Part shown: positions 5,735 to 6,306 of the stretch, piece by piece
How the letters are laid out: every line of letters starts with the position of its first letter
Position numbering within the stretch: position 1 is the stretch's first letter
Source of the DNA: Candidatus Dojkabacteria bacterium
GTDB lineage: Bacteria > Patescibacteriota > Dojkabacteria > J137
Direction of reading: 5' to 3'
Length of the DNA: 6,306 bases
Assembly (NCBI GenBank): GCA_020429545.1
Contig: JAGQLF010000047.1
Span: 1-6,306 of the forward strand
Made by a program: the position numbers and the translations under genes
Notes under the pieces: generated by a model
Databases searched by the model: none
What the model saw: the letters and a program-made list of their open reading frames with translations, nothing else
Told to the model about the DNA's origin: nothing

Positions 5735-6271
5735 ATGAAAAAAGTAATTATCGCTTCAAAAAATCCTGTAAAAATTGAAACAACTAAACTTGGTTTTGGG
5801 CAAATGTTTAAAGATCAAAAGTTTGAGTTTGAAGGAATATCTGTTCCATCTAACGTTTCAGATCAACCAATGTCAAATAAAGAAACAGTGGAGGGTGCAA
5901 CTAATAGAGCGCTAAACGCTAAGAAAGAACAAGAGGGTGCTGACTATTGGGTAGGCATTGAAGGAGGTTTAGAAGATGAAAAAGGTAAATTAGTGAGTTT
6001 TGCTTGGATTGTAATTATAAATAAACATGGTTATGTAAGTAAAAGTAGAACTTCAGATTTTACTTTGCCAGACAGAGTTTCAGAGCTTATTCATCAAGGT
6101 TACGAACTTGGTGATGCTGATGATATTGTGTTTAAGAAAGAAAACTCCAAGCAAGCCAATGGATCTGTGGGAATTCTTACACATGATGTAATCACTAGAA
6201 CTCAGCTTTATGAGCATGCAATAATTATGGCTCTGATTCCTTATGTGAATGAGGAATTATATCTTCGATAA
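5735..6271 (+). CDS. yjjX: Inosine/xanthosine triphosphatase, YjjX family (178 aa)
   Basis: YjjX-family (DUF84) enzymes hydrolyse non-canonical purine nucleoside triphosphates such as ITP and XTP, keeping deaminated purines out of DNA and RNA. The sequence follows E. coli YjjX along its length. The nucleotide-binding start is VIIASKNPVKIETTK (4-18; SKNPVK corresponds to TTNPAK). Then come SDQPMSNKETVEGATNRALNAKK (42-64), the acidic site region ADYWVGIEGGLE (69-80), SFAWIVI (88-94), and the C-terminal GSVGILTHDVITRTQLYEHAIIMAL (143-167). Length is typical. I chose the ATG at 5735 because it begins exactly where family homology begins; an upstream extension to 5591 would read back through tag and encode unrelated sequence. 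No Shine-Dalgarno is evident. The gene is divergent from tag; both deal with damaged bases or nucleotides, and shared regulation is possible but unproven. The distinction from non-enzymatic DUF84 relatives was not tested. Confidence 0.93.
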   Translation: MKKVIIASKNPVKIETTKLGFGQMFKDQKFEFEGISVPSNVSDQPMSNKETVEGATNRALNAKKEQEGADYWVGIEGGLEDEKGKLVSFAWIVIINKHGYVSKSRTSDFTLPDRVSELIHQGYELGDADDIVFKKENSKQANGSVGILTHDVITRTQLYEHAIIMALIPYVNEELYLR

Positions 6272-6306
6272 CTACTGGTTCTTCTTGATTATATATTTCC
6301 CATTAT

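Noticed and set aside
1..6306. Alternative genetic code (TGA as Gly or Trp)
   Set aside because: TGA ends the 3620 gene and tag at sensible positions and does not occur inside any of the well-conserved reading frames; Trp positions use TGG.
6272..6306. C-terminus of a further minus-strand gene ending in KYIIKKNQ
   Set aside because: Only about ten codons are visible before a TAG in one reverse frame. This is too short to support a gene call, and nothing else is recognisable in these 35 bases.

Overview
The window is AT-rich (roughly one third G+C by eye), densely coded bacterial chromosomal DNA. It has short intergenic gaps, genes on both strands, and TGA used as a normal stop (the 3620..4486 gene and tag). 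Starts almost uniformly lack a Shine-Dalgarno sequence, while TATAAT-like boxes lie very close to several of them. Together with a LepA carrying extra loops and several orphan genes, this fits a reduced-genome lineage such as the Candidate Phyla Radiation (Patescibacteria). That placement is an inference from style, not a proven assignment.

Layout: a 5'-complete but 3'-truncated lepA (elongation factor 4) runs leftward from 1394 off the left edge. A divergent promoter region (1395-1510) separates it from a rightward two-gene unit: an orphan acidic 112-residue protein and a GNAT-like acetyltransferase. That unit ends at a hairpin/T-tract terminator whose last T touches the ATG of rmuC. After rmuC come an unrecognised 288-residue protein and, overlapping it by ATGA, a P-loop nucleotide-kinase-like protein. 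Converging on that gene from the right is tag (3-methyladenine DNA glycosylase I), and divergent from tag is a yjjX-type inosine/xanthosine triphosphatase. tag, yjjX and rmuC all belong to DNA maintenance or nucleotide-pool cleaning, but nothing shows that they are co-regulated.

The most unusual content is two unrelated palindromic elements that have become protein-coding. One (about 1112-1187) is an inverted repeat built from 7-bp units (CCAGATT/CTGG...). It lies in frame inside the GTPase domain of LepA, between G2 and G3, and adds about 22 residues compared with E. coli LepA. The other (5101-5132) is a perfect 32-bp, G+C-rich palindrome with GTAG...CTAC ends, like REP sequences. It supplies the last codons of tag, one base past the convergent gene end. 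Both resemble in principle the coding palindromic elements known from Rickettsia, and they are the leads most worth following here.
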